Source: Aquisalinus luteolus (GTDB lineage Bacteria > Pseudomonadota > Alphaproteobacteria > Caulobacterales > Parvularculaceae). Taken from it: a DNA stretch of 64,000 nucleotides. The stretch is taken from the NCBI RefSeq assembly GCF_009712425.2, contig NZ_VCJR02000001.1, forward strand, positions 434,001-498,000. Reading direction: 5' to 3'. Shown one piece after another: positions 17,169 through 26,068 of this stretch (position 1 is its first letter; each line of letters starts with the position of its first letter). The notes under the pieces are model-generated. The model made no database searches. It had not been told where the DNA came from and saw only the letters and a list, made by a program, of their open reading frames with translations. The position numbers and the translations under genes were made by a program.

Positions 17169-18746
17169 ATGTCGTCATCGGTTTCACGAATTGCCATAAG
17201 TGTTTGCGCCGCAGGCGCAGCGCTCCTCCTCGTTTCGCCTGCCATGGCTCAGCGTGATGAGGCGACAACATACCAGCCCGACGAAGCCTCCCTGTCGCGC
17301 CACAGCGAAGTGCCCGAATGGTTCCGCGATGCCAAGCTCGGCATCTATGTGCATTGGGGGGTCTACTCCGTGCCGGCCGATCGCGACGAGTGGTATCCGC
17401 GCTGGATGCATTTCCGCGAGTATGCCTCGAGGCCAGAGATCGAAGCGGTCTACCAGCGCCATGTGGAGCGCTACGGCCCGCCGGAGGAGTTCGGCTATCA
17501 CGACTTCGTCCCGATGTTCACGGCGGAGAATTTCGATGCGGATGAATGGGCCGATCTGTTCGTCGCCGCTGGCGCGAAATTCGCCGGCCTCGTCGCCGAG
17601 CATCACGACGGCTTTGCCATGTGGGACAGCGCGGTGACGCCGTGGAATGCAGCGGACAAGGGGCCTGAGCGCGATGTCGTGGGCGAGCTGTACGAGGCCT
17701 ATCGCGAGCGTGGGCTGAAGGTCATGGGCTCGTTCCACCATGCCCGCAACCTGCAGCGCTACAGCGACCTGACGGCGGAGGAATCCAACGCGCTGCTGGC
17801 CGGTGAGGATCGCTGGATCTTCAGCGACAGTCATTATCCGTGGATACCCGGCCAGCCGCCGACATCGGACGACCCGGAGCTGCGCCTGCTGTATGGCAAT
17901 GTGCCGGAGAGTGAATGGCTGGAGGAGATCTGGTATGCCAAGTTGACCGAGTTCATCGACAGCTATCACCCTGACCTGATCTATTTCGACTCATGGCTCG
18001 ACACGATCCCGCAATCCTATCGCGATCGTTTCGCCGCATACTATTTCAATGCGGCGCGGGAACGCGGTCAGGACGTGATGGTCACCCACAAGCAGGAAGA
18101 CCTGCCGCTGACATGGTCGGTGGAGGATTTCGAAAAGGGACGGATGGACCGCCTGACCGATCAGGTCTGGATGACGGACGATACGATCTCCGATGGCAGC
18201 TGGTGCTACACGGAGGATCTGGGCGTCAAGCCGCTGACCCGCGTGCTGCACGACTTCATCGACAGCGTCTCCAAGAACGGCCAGTTGCTGCTCAATGTAT
18301 CGCCGATGGCCGACGGCACGATCCCGGACAACCAGCGCGCCGTGCTGAATGATCTTGGACACTGGATGGATCGCAATGGCGAGGCAATCTATGAGACGCG
18401 GCCATGGCGTGTCTATGGCGAGGGGCCGACGAAACTCTCCGGCAGCGGCCATTTTCTCGATGCAGTCTCCTACACGGCCGGGGATATCCGCTTCACAACG
18501 AAGGGCAGCGACACACTGTATGTCATCGCGCTGGGCGAGCCGGACGGCGACACGCTGACGGTTAAGTCCCTGGCAAGCGACCTGACGCTTTACGAGGACG
18601 AGATTGCTTCGATCAGCCTCGTCGGTGGGGGTGAGGTTAATGGCTGGGAGCGCGGGACGGAAGGGCTCGTCATACCGGTCGGCGATGACGCACGCGGCCA
18701 GCCGGCACTCGTCTGGAAAATCGTCAGGGCTGTGCCAGAGGAATAA
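17169..18746 (+). CDS. Secreted alpha-L-fucosidase, GH29
   Basis: A 525-residue glycoside hydrolase releasing alpha-linked L-fucose. It has a Sec signal peptide ending AMAQ. GH29 landmarks are WFRDAKLGIYVHWGVYSVPA, AKFAGLVAEHHDGFAMWDS, LKVMGSFHHA, PDLIYFDSWLD (likely nucleophile Asp), and NGQLLLNVSPMADGTIP. A beta-sandwich C-terminal domain follows. The ATG at 17169 is preceded by AGGGTGG. It probably acts in the periplasm or outside on fucose-containing polysaccharides such as algal glycans. Confidence 0.92.
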   Translation: MSSSVSRIAISVCAAGAALLLVSPAMAQRDEATTYQPDEASLSRHSEVPEWFRDAKLGIYVHWGVYSVPADRDEWYPRWMHFREYASRPEIEAVYQRHVERYGPPEEFGYHDFVPMFTAENFDADEWADLFVAAGAKFAGLVAEHHDGFAMWDSAVTPWNAADKGPERDVVGELYEAYRERGLKVMGSFHHARNLQRYSDLTAEESNALLAGEDRWIFSDSHYPWIPGQPPTSDDPELRLLYGNVPESEWLEEIWYAKLTEFIDSYHPDLIYFDSWLDTIPQSYRDRFAAYYFNAARERGQDVMVTHKQEDLPLTWSVEDFEKGRMDRLTDQVWMTDDTISDGSWCYTEDLGVKPLTRVLHDFIDSVSKNGQLLLNVSPMADGTIPDNQRAVLNDLGHWMDRNGEAIYETRPWRVYGEGPTKLSGSGHFLDAVSYTAGDIRFTTKGSDTLYVIALGEPDGDTLTVKSLASDLTLYEDEIASISLVGGGEVNGWERGTEGLVIPVGDDARGQPALVWKIVRAVPEE

Positions 18747-18758
18747 GTCTGGCAGGAG

Positions 18759-19460
18759 CTATTCCCGGCGCAGGATCTTTTCCGTCAGCAGGCTGCCCAG
18801 TGCCGTCGGCTGGAAGCTTTCCTGCACCGCTTCCTTGTCGTAATCGCTCTCGACCCAGGCAAGGAAATGCTCACGGGTTGGCTCGACGCCCTCAGCTTCT
18901 GCAACAGCTTTGTAGATATCAAAGAAATGGTCGATCACGCCGGTCTTGCCTTCCTTCACATGGCCGTATTTGAACGACAGCTGTTCCAGCGCCTCATCCA
19001 GCGGGCGGCGCTCATGCAGGAAGAGATAGAGGGCGGAACCGATGCCAGCCCGGTCGGCGCCGGACTTGCAGTGCAGGATCGCCGGATACTCGATCGTCTC
19101 GAACAATTCGTTCAGTCCAAGGATGAAATCCTTTGGGGGTGCCTCCCGCGACCAGGCGCGGTGGTTGATCAGGGTCAGGCCCAGCTGCTCGCAGGCCTCT
19201 TCCTCCAGCCAGTAGAAGCCGGACTGTGGCACCGAGTTACGCAGGCCACGGAGGTTGATCACCGTCTTCACACCCATGTCGCGCCACTCTTTCAGGCGGG
19301 CAGGGGAGGGTTGGTAGGTGCGCCAGACCTTGTCGGAAATCTTGTGGCTGTTGTCGTAAATCTTGCGCAGGAAGCCATGGTCGCCGAGGAACAGGTTGCG
19401 CCATGCGCGTTTCCTGCCCTCGGGCGTGGCAAATTCCTCGCGGGTCATCGGCCCGGCCAT
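18759..19460 (-). CDS. Dual-specificity / tyrosine phosphatase-like protein
   Basis: A 233-residue protein with the cysteine phosphatase loop HCKSGADR (catalytic C131, R137), preceded by the DSP-like VINLRGLRN block. The ATG at 19460 has AGGAG nearby. The longer reading reads through a different gene in the wrong frame. Such proteins dephosphorylate phosphotyrosine, lipids or phosphoinositol-like substrates; the target here is unknown. It heads toward the fucosidase tail-to-tail and is downstream of the DUF4170 gene. Confidence 0.87.
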   Translation of the reverse strand: MAGPMTREEFATPEGRKRAWRNLFLGDHGFLRKIYDNSHKISDKVWRTYQPSPARLKEWRDMGVKTVINLRGLRNSVPQSGFYWLEEEACEQLGLTLINHRAWSREAPPKDFILGLNELFETIEYPAILHCKSGADRAGIGSALYLFLHERRPLDEALEQLSFKYGHVKEGKTGVIDHFFDIYKAVAEAEGVEPTREHFLAWVESDYDKEAVQESFQPTALGSLLTEKILRRE

Positions 19461-19485
19461 GGCGGCTCCTTTTTTGGACGGCGGT

Positions 19486-19725
19486 CTAGAATTTGCCGTC
19501 GCCATCCGGGTCGAGGAATCTGTGCATGTGCACGATGAAATAGCGCATGTGGGCATTGTCCACGGTTTGCTGCGCCTTTCCGCGCCAGGCTTTTTCAGCC
19601 AGCGCATAGTTCGGATAGATGCCGACGATGTCGAGCTCGTCGATATTCTTGAACCGGGCTTCGGCCGGGTTCTCCAGTTCGCCGCCAAAAACGAGGTGCA
19701 GGAGTTGCGGTTCCTTGTCGCTCAT
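19486..19725 (-). CDS. DUF4170 family protein
   Basis: A 79-residue protein, MSDKEPQLLHLVFGGELENP...GIYPNYALAEKAWRGKAQ...YFIVHMHRFLDPD. This matches the small DUF4170 family found beside CysQ-like and PmbA genes in Alphaproteobacteria. Function unknown. It starts 22 bp after the stop of the phosphatase-family gene at 19748. Confidence 0.85.
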   Translation of the reverse strand: MSDKEPQLLHLVFGGELENPAEARFKNIDELDIVGIYPNYALAEKAWRGKAQQTVDNAHMRYFIVHMHRFLDPDGDGKF

Positions 19726-19747
19726 CAGGGTGCCTCTTTCTAAGTGA

Positions 19748-20572
19748 TCAGTTGCTGCCGCTCGTGAAATCCGGCGGCAGGTGCGCCAGGCGCTTGAGCA
19801 CATGCTCGTATAACGCCGGGGCCGCGCACACAAGACTTCTCTGGCGCGGGTCGGGCTTGTTGTAGGTGAATTTCTCGCCGAGATGGTCGCTGACGATGGC
19901 CCCGGCCTCCTCTGCGATCAGTGCGCCCGGGGCGGCGTCCCAGTCGGCCTTGCGGGCGAGCGCCAAGGTCGCGTCGAACTCGCCCTTGGCGACGAGGGCC
20001 ATGCGATAGTTCGTCGAGTTCCTCTGGTCGATACGCATTTGGGGCCAGTCTTCCGGCCAGCCGGGGTGGCGGAACATGTGCTCGGCCCCCAGCATGGCGC
20101 AGTCCTCGACTACCGCGTGCCCGCTGGCGCCAATGGGGGCACCGTTCAGGGTCGCGCCTGCGCCGCGCTCGGCCTCGAAGAACTCCCGTGTTGCGGGGTT
20201 GAAGACGGCGGCGGCAATGGCATCGCCTTCCTCGATCAGGGCGGCGCAGATGGTGAAATGCGGGCGGCCTTTCAGGAAGGCGCGGGTGCCGTCTATCGGG
20301 TCGATCACCCAGGTGCGCGGCGCGTCGAGGCGGCCATGCTCCTCGGTGCTCTCCTCCGACAGCCAGCCATAGCCGCCGTCATGGCGGTCGATCAGATGGG
20401 CTTTCAGGATGCGGTTGGCGGCGAGGTCGGCCTCGGAAATCGGGCTGGAGTCTGCCTTGGTCCAGGCATCGATACTGCCGCCGAACAAGGCAAGCACGGC
20501 GGCGCCCGCCTCGCGCACGGCCTCTCGCATCGCCTGCCGGTCTGCGGCAAGCCCGGGAAAGCGCTCCGCCAT
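19748..20572 (-). CDS. Inositol monophosphatase / 3'(2'),5'-bisphosphate nucleotidase family
   Basis: A 274-residue Mg2+-dependent phosphatase. The metal-binding blocks are EESTEE, WVIDPIDGTRAFLKG and, near the C-terminus, WDAAPGALIAEEAGA. The last block resembles CysQ-like members that hydrolyse 3'-phosphoadenosine 5'-phosphate, but inositol phosphatase activity cannot be excluded. It starts 5 bp downstream of the pmbA stop, so both are surely in one transcript with the DUF4170 gene. Confidence 0.88.
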   Translation of the reverse strand: MAERFPGLAADRQAMREAVREAGAAVLALFGGSIDAWTKADSSPISEADLAANRILKAHLIDRHDGGYGWLSEESTEEHGRLDAPRTWVIDPIDGTRAFLKGRPHFTICAALIEEGDAIAAAVFNPATREFFEAERGAGATLNGAPIGASGHAVVEDCAMLGAEHMFRHPGWPEDWPQMRIDQRNSTNYRMALVAKGEFDATLALARKADWDAAPGALIAEEAGAIVSDHLGEKFTYNKPDPRQRSLVCAAPALYEHVLKRLAHLPPDFTSGSN

Positions 20573-20576
20573 CGCG

Positions 20577-21920
20577 TTAGTTGCCTGCGATGGTCATGCG
20601 CTCGATGCGCAGGGTGGGGGCGTTCTTGGCGCCCTTGAACTCCAGGTCGCTGGCCGGGGTCAGGTTCGCAAACATCTCCAACAGGTTCCCGGCGATGGTG
20701 ATCTCCGAAACCGGATAGGCGATCTCGCCCTTTTCGATCCAGAAGCCGGAACAGCCAACTGAATAGTCGCCGGTGTTGGAATTGACCTGCGGCCCGAACA
20801 TGTCGGTCAGGTACAGGCCCTCGCCGGTGTCGCGGATCAGTTCATCGACGCTCATCGTGCCGGGCTCCATCCACATATTCGTGGAGCCAGAGCCGGGAGG
20901 ACCGCCAGTGCCGCGCGTCGCCCGGCCATTGGTTTCAAGGCCCAGCTGGCGCGCCTGAGAGGAGTTGAGCATCCAGGTCGTCAGCACGCCCTTGTCAATC
21001 ACGGTCAGGCGCTCATTGACGACGCCTTCGCCATCGAAATGGCTGGAGCCGAAACCGCGCTTGACCAGCGGGTCGTCGATGATGGTGATCGACTCGGGGA
21101 AGATCTGCTCGTCCATCTTGGTCTTCAGGAAGCTGACGCCGCGGGCGATAGATGCGCCATTGATCGCTGTGGCGAGTTTTCCGATCAGTGACTTGGCGAG
21201 GCGCTGTTCGAAGATCACCGGGGCCTGACGGCTCGACAGGCGCTGCGGGTTCAGGCGCCTGACCGCCCGTTCCCCGGCGCGGGTGCCGACGGAGCCTGCA
21301 TCGCGCAATGCTTCCAGATGGGTTGCGCTGTCATAGTCATAGTCGCGCTCCATGCCGAGACCTTCACCGGCGAGGACCGAAACCGAGACGGAGTGGCTGC
21401 CACCGGCTGACGCGCCGAAAAAGCCGTGGCTTGTCGCGAACCACGATGTGCCGGAACCGAAGCCCGCATCGGCGCCGCCGGAATTGGTCACGCCATCCAC
21501 GGCGCGGGCCGCTTCCTCGCAGGCGAGGGCGCGTTCCTTCAGTTGCTCGGTCGTCGGCTCGACGCCGTCGAACAGGTCGAGATCGGCAAAGGGGGCTTTC
21601 GCCAGCCGGTCTTCCGGGGCAAGCCCGCAATAGGGGTCTTCCGGCGCTGCCTTTGCCATGGAAACGCAGCGCTCTGCCGTCTCCTTCAGGGATTCCGGCG
21701 TGAAATCTGTGGTCGAGACACTCGCCTGCCGCTTGCCATAGATGACCCGCAGGCCAAGGTCGCGGCTCTCAGACCGCTCGACATCCTCGACCTCGCCGAG
21801 GCGGACGGAAACGGCATTCGAGACGCTTTCATACATCAGGGCGTCGGCGGCATCGGCACCGGCCTTCATCGCATCCTCGATGAGCAGGCCAAGCGCGTCT
21901 TCAGGGGAAATCTTTGTCAT
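20577..21920 (-). CDS. pmbA: Metalloprotease PmbA (TldE)
   Basis: The 447-residue partner of TldD in the heterodimeric protease that processes peptides such as microcins and antitoxins. Typical segments: EVEDVERSESRDLGLRVIYG, GTSWFATSHGFFGASAGGSHS, SSHFDGEGV, NGRATRGTGGPPGSGSTNMW and GDYSVGCSGFWIEKGEIAYP. The ATG at 21920 (MTKISPEDA) is chosen. tldD is not in the window. It is first in a likely operon with the CysQ-like, DUF4170 and phosphatase genes. Confidence 0.93.
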   Translation of the reverse strand: MTKISPEDALGLLIEDAMKAGADAADALMYESVSNAVSVRLGEVEDVERSESRDLGLRVIYGKRQASVSTTDFTPESLKETAERCVSMAKAAPEDPYCGLAPEDRLAKAPFADLDLFDGVEPTTEQLKERALACEEAARAVDGVTNSGGADAGFGSGTSWFATSHGFFGASAGGSHSVSVSVLAGEGLGMERDYDYDSATHLEALRDAGSVGTRAGERAVRRLNPQRLSSRQAPVIFEQRLAKSLIGKLATAINGASIARGVSFLKTKMDEQIFPESITIIDDPLVKRGFGSSHFDGEGVVNERLTVIDKGVLTTWMLNSSQARQLGLETNGRATRGTGGPPGSGSTNMWMEPGTMSVDELIRDTGEGLYLTDMFGPQVNSNTGDYSVGCSGFWIEKGEIAYPVSEITIAGNLLEMFANLTPASDLEFKGAKNAPTLRIERMTIAGN

Positions 21921-22027
21921 GGCAACCGAGATAGGCTGGAACCGCCCGCCGTGCAACAGCGCTCGACTGGCGAGAAGACTGCCTTACATTGATCGCGGTC
22001 ACAAGGATTGGGCATAAGAGAGGTATC

Positions 22028-22834
22028 ATGCGTATTTTCGGGTCGGCCATCATCTCGATGGCCTGTGTCTGTATGACTGGACTTGCCAGTGTCGCTGCAC
22101 AGGAAGCACAGGGCATGTCGGCCGATCAGAACGGTGTCGACAGCGGGGACTGGGACATCCAGGCCGGGGCGATCGCGATCGCTGGCAATGATTATCCCGG
22201 TGCTGACGCCATCCAGGGGATGGTAGTGCCCTATTTCGATGTAAGCTGGCGGGATAGATATTTTATCGACCCAATCCGCGGTATCGGTGTCCAGTGGGGT
22301 GGTGGGCGAGACGTTCCATACTCCCTTCAGGCAGGGATTGCGTGGGATTTCGGTCGCGATGAGGATGACAGCGCTGCCCTGCGCGGACTCGGCGATCTGG
22401 ATGGTGGCCCTGCCTTACGCATCGCCGGCGATTATCGACTTGGTTACATATCTCTCGGTGCGACGCTGATGCAGTCCCTCGGCGGTGATACCGGCACGGA
22501 ATTGGTGCTTAACGCTGGCACGCGCCTGCCAGCTGGAGAACGCCTGACGATTATTCCGTCCGTCAGGGCTACCATCGGCAATGACGAGCGGCACGATGCA
22601 TTCTTCGGTGTTATGCCGGATCAGGCGGCGGCAAGCATCTACACGCCCTACGATCCCGATGGCGGGGTCACCTCCTATGGTGTCCAGCTCGTCGGTTTCT
22701 ATGACATCACCGACCGGCTGTTTGCGACCGGCATCATCGCCAGTGATACACTGACAGGTGATGCTGCCGATAGCCCCATCGTGGAGCGGGAAGACCAGCT
22801 ATTCATCGCCCTGGGTCTGGTACGAAAATTCTAG
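22028..22834 (+). CDS. MipA/OmpV family outer-membrane protein
   Basis: A 268-residue beta-barrel protein with a signal peptide ending SVAAQ. The mature part opens WDIQAGAIAIAGNDYPGADA and contains VVPYFDVSWRDRYF, LRIAGDYRLGYISLGAT and a C-terminal IALGLVRKF ending in Phe, as outer-membrane proteins do. MipA relatives scaffold murein enzymes or act in uptake. It is a single gene followed by a hairpin. Confidence 0.88.
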   Translation: MRIFGSAIISMACVCMTGLASVAAQEAQGMSADQNGVDSGDWDIQAGAIAIAGNDYPGADAIQGMVVPYFDVSWRDRYFIDPIRGIGVQWGGGRDVPYSLQAGIAWDFGRDEDDSAALRGLGDLDGGPALRIAGDYRLGYISLGATLMQSLGGDTGTELVLNAGTRLPAGERLTIIPSVRATIGNDERHDAFFGVMPDQAAASIYTPYDPDGGVTSYGVQLVGFYDITDRLFATGIIASDTLTGDAADSPIVEREDQLFIALGLVRKF

Positions 22835-22904
22835 TTGCAGCCTTTTTCGAGCGTGACTTAATGAGCGATTGACTCAACCCCGCCAGCGCCTATTCTCCCG
22901 CCTG

Positions 22905-22934
22905 AGCCCGGTGATTCCGCCGGGCTTCGCGTTT
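22905..22934 (+). terminator. Terminator-like hairpin after the MipA gene
   Basis: Arms AGCCCGG (22905-22911) and CCGGGCT (22920-22926), then TCGCGTTT. The T-run is weak and the hairpin abuts the riboswitch. Confidence 0.5.
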
Positions 22935-23115
22935 GGCGGGAGAGCCCGGCCGTTACGACTGGCCGGCACCGAAGGAGCAACCGCCCCGGAAACTCTCAGG
23001 TACAAGGGACCGCCGACGCGACAAAGGCTGGAAAAGGATCGGACGATCCTACCGAAGGAGCAAGCGAGCCTCACTCAGGGTCTCGCGGAATCTCTCAGGT
23101 CCCGTGACAGCCGGG
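22935..23115 (+). promoter_or_regulatory. Tandem glycine riboswitch
   Basis: Two aptamers in series precede gcvT. Aptamer 1 has GGCGGGAGAGCC, then CACCGAAGGAGCAACC and AACTCTCAGGTAC. Aptamer 2 has TACCGAAGGAGCAAGCG and AATCTCTCAGGTC. These are the conserved glycine-aptamer cores. Glycine binding normally turns on the glycine cleavage genes. Confidence 0.95.
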
Positions 23116-23152
23116 GCGCTGCTTGAAGGCAGCCATCCCGGAACTGACACTG

Positions 23153-24313
23153 ATGACTGATGAAACCTTGAAGAAACTGCCCCTCGACGCCATCCATCGC
23201 GAGCTTGGCGGCAAGATGGTGCCCTTCGCCGGCTATGAAATGCCGGTGCAATATCCGCTCGGCGTGATGAAGGAGCACCTCCATGTCCGCGAGAAGGCGG
23301 GGCTGTTCGATGTCTCCCACATGGGCCAGGCGTGGCTGACGACTAAGGCAGGCCCGCTCGGCACGGCAGAGGCACACAAGGCGATCGCCGAGACGATCGA
23401 GCAGCTGGTGCCGGGCGAGATCCAGAAACTTGCGACAGGGCGTATCCGCTACACCGTTCTGCTGAACGAGGAAGGCGGCGTGCTCGACGACCTGATGATC
23501 ACGCGCCCCTCGACCGAAGAAGACCAGGGTCGTCTTTTCCTCGTGGTCAACGCGGCTGTGAAAGACCAGGACTTCGCCCTGATCCGCGAAAAGCTAGGTC
23601 ACATCGCCATTCTCGACGTGATGGAAGACCGCGCGCTGCTCGCCCTGCAGGGGCCGCTGGCGGCAGAGATTCTGTCAACATTCATTCCGGAGGCGGAGAG
23701 CATGCCCTTCATGTCCTCCATCGACACGTTCTTTGACGGCATGCCCATCGGCCTCAGCCGCTGCGGCTATACGGGCGAGGACGGCTATGAGCTTTCGGTG
23801 CCAGCGGAGGAAGCCGAGCTGGTCGCCCGCCGCCTGATCGATCATGTTGCTGTCGAGCCCATCGGCCTTGGTGCCCGCGACAGCCTGCGGCTGGAAGCAG
23901 GGCTCTGCCTTTATGGCCATGACATGGATACGGCCACCTCGCCGGTCGAGGCGAACCTCAACTTCTCCATCGGCAAGCGCCGCCGCGAGGAAGGCGACTT
24001 CCCCGGGGCCGAGCGCATCCTGAAAGACCTGAAAGAAGGCACGGGCCGCCTTCGAGTCGGGCTGAAACCTGAGGGCCGCGCGCCCGCCCGCGAAGGAACG
24101 GAAATTCAGTCCCCTGACGGAAAGACCATCGGCACGGTGACCTCTGGCGGGTTCGGCCCGACCTATGGCGGCCCGCTTGCCATGGGTTATGTCGATGCGG
24201 CATTCGCCGAAGAGGGCGCGGGCGTCATGCTGATCGTGCGTGGCAAGCCGGTGCCAGCGAGCGTAGTCCCGACGCCGTTCGTGCCCCAGCGCTATTACCG
24301 CGGCAAGAAATAA
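23153..24313 (+). CDS. gcvT: Glycine cleavage system T protein (aminomethyltransferase)
   Basis: Transfers the methylene carbon of the lipoyl-bound intermediate to tetrahydrofolate and releases ammonia. The 386-residue protein shows GLFDVSHMGQ, LQGPLAAEIL, CGYTGEDGYELSVPAE, DSLRLEAGLCLYGHDMD and the C-terminal FVPQRYYRG. The ATG at 23153 is chosen from homology. A TTG at 23123 is also in frame and sits nearer a purine-rich GGGGCG, so the start is not fully settled. It leads the riboswitch-controlled operon. Confidence 0.93.
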   Translation: MTDETLKKLPLDAIHRELGGKMVPFAGYEMPVQYPLGVMKEHLHVREKAGLFDVSHMGQAWLTTKAGPLGTAEAHKAIAETIEQLVPGEIQKLATGRIRYTVLLNEEGGVLDDLMITRPSTEEDQGRLFLVVNAAVKDQDFALIREKLGHIAILDVMEDRALLALQGPLAAEILSTFIPEAESMPFMSSIDTFFDGMPIGLSRCGYTGEDGYELSVPAEEAELVARRLIDHVAVEPIGLGARDSLRLEAGLCLYGHDMDTATSPVEANLNFSIGKRRREEGDFPGAERILKDLKEGTGRLRVGLKPEGRAPAREGTEIQSPDGKTIGTVTSGGFGPTYGGPLAMGYVDAAFAEEGAGVMLIVRGKPVPASVVPTPFVPQRYYRGKK

Positions 24314-24337
24314 GAGTTTGATCAAGAGGAGCGAGCA

Positions 24338-24700
24338 ATGAAGAAATTTACTGAAGACCATGAATGGGTCAGCGTTGACGGCGATATCGCGACCATCGGT
24401 ATCACGGCGCACGCCGCCGAGCAGCTGGGCGATGTCGTCTTCGTCGAACTGCCGGATGTAGGCAAGAGCTTCGGCCAGAAAGACGAGATGGCCGTTGTCG
24501 AATCCGTCAAGGCCGCATCCGACGTCTATGCCCCGATCTCCGGGGAGATCGTCGAGATCAACAACGACATCGTCGACGAGCCTGCCAAGGTCAATGAAGA
24601 CCCTGATGGTGCCGCCTGGTTTGTCAAGATCAAGCTGTCAGATGCCTCCGAGCTCGACAAGCTGATGGACGAAGCGGCGTATAAAGAGTTTGCCAAATAA
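24338..24700 (+). CDS. gcvH: Glycine cleavage system H protein
   Basis: A 120-residue lipoyl carrier that shuttles the aminomethyl group among the P, T and L proteins. The lipoylated lysine is K58 in [17 protein letters not shown]. The opening [15 protein letters not shown] is diagnostic. The ribosome site AAGAGGAGCGAGC precedes the ATG. It lies 24 bp after gcvT. Confidence 0.96.
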   Translation: MKKFTEDHEWVSVDGDIATIGITAHAAEQLGDVVFVELPDVGKSFGQKDEMAVVESVKAASDVYAPISGEIVEINNDIVDEPAKVNEDPDGAAWFVKIKLSDASELDKLMDEAAYKEFAK

Positions 24701-24727
24701 AGACCGGCTGAAGGAAGCAAAGCTGAT

Positions 24728-26068
24728 ATGCGTTACCTACCCCTCGACACAGAAGACCGCCGCGCCATGCTGGACGTGGTCGGCGCAAAGGCCATCGACG
24801 AGCTGTTCGCCGATGTGCCCGCCGATGCGCTGAACCCGCCACTCGATCTGCCGGATCATGCCGGCGAGTTCGCGGTGGAACGGCAGATGGCGGCAATGGC
24901 GGGAAAGAACCGCGCCGCCGGGGCAGGGCCGTTCTTCGTCGGGGCAGGGGCCTACAGGCACCATGTGCCGGCAACGGTCGACCATATCATTCAGCGCTCT
25001 GAATTCCTGACGTCCTACACACCCTACCAGCCGGAAATCGCGCAGGGCACGCTGCAATATCTGTTCGAGTTCCAGACCCAGGTCGCGTCCCTGACCGGCA
25101 TGGATGTCGCCAACGCCTCCATGTATGACGGCTCGACCGCCTGTGCCGAGGCCGCGCTGATGGCCCGCCGCGTCACCCGCCGCGATGGCATTCTCATGTC
25201 CGGCTCGCTGCACCCGCATTATGAATCGGTCACGCGCATGAATGGCGGGCTCGTCGGCGGCAAGGCGACCGTTTCCGAGGCATCGCCGGACGGCGCGGAC
25301 AATGTCATCGACCTGATCAGTGACGAGACCGCCTGCGTCATCGTTCAGACCCCGGATGTTTTCGGCAATGTCGTCGATCTCGAACCCATCGCCAAGGCTG
25401 CCCATGACAAGGGCGCGCTGCTCGTCGCCGTGGTCACCGAAGCCGTCTCCCTCGGTGCGCTGAAAAGCCCGGGCGAGATGGGCGCGGACATCGTCGTCGG
25501 CGAGGGCCAGTCCATCGGCAATGCGCTGAATTTCGGCGGGCCGTATGTCGGCCTGTTCGCGACGCGCCAGAAATTCATGCGCAACATGCCGGGGCGCCTG
25601 TGTGGCGAGACCGTCGATGCCGGTGGCAAGCGCGGTTTCGTCCTCACCCTGTCGACCCGCGAGCAGCATATCCGCCGCGACAAGGCGACGTCGAACATCT
25701 GCACGAACTCCGGCCTGTGCGCGCTCGCCTTCACGATCCACATGACCCTGCTGGGCGAGACAGGCCTGCGCAAGCTGGCGACGCTGAACCACGAGGCTGC
25801 CTGCGCCACCGCCGATGCGCTGTCCGCCATCGATGGTGTCGAGCTGGTCAATGACGCCTTCTTCAACGAGTTCACCCTGCGCCTGCCGAAGGATGCAGCC
25901 GAGGTCGTCGAAGCCCTCGCCGCGAAGGACATCCTCGCTGGCGTGCCCGGAAGCCGTCTGTGGCCGGAGGATGAGAGCAAGCACAACCTCCTCATCGTCG
26001 CCGCCACGGAACTGACCCAAGACAAAGATATCGAGGCGTTCGCCAACGCCCTGAAAGAGGTGCTGTAA
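24728..26068 (+). CDS. gcvPA: Glycine dehydrogenase (decarboxylating) subunit 1
   Basis: The N-terminal half of the two-subunit P protein, 446 residues. It opens [15 protein letters not shown] and contains [49 protein letters not shown] and [16 protein letters not shown]. With GcvPB it decarboxylates glycine using PLP, which is bound in the other subunit. Its TAA overlaps the next ATG by one base. Confidence 0.96.
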   Translation: MRYLPLDTEDRRAMLDVVGAKAIDELFADVPADALNPPLDLPDHAGEFAVERQMAAMAGKNRAAGAGPFFVGAGAYRHHVPATVDHIIQRSEFLTSYTPYQPEIAQGTLQYLFEFQTQVASLTGMDVANASMYDGSTACAEAALMARRVTRRDGILMSGSLHPHYESVTRMNGGLVGGKATVSEASPDGADNVIDLISDETACVIVQTPDVFGNVVDLEPIAKAAHDKGALLVAVVTEAVSLGALKSPGEMGADIVVGEGQSIGNALNFGGPYVGLFATRQKFMRNMPGRLCGETVDAGGKRGFVLTLSTREQHIRRDKATSNICTNSGLCALAFTIHMTLLGETGLRKLATLNHEAACATADALSAIDGVELVNDAFFNEFTLRLPKDAAEVVEALAAKDILAGVPGSRLWPEDESKHNLLIVAATELTQDKDIEAFANALKEVL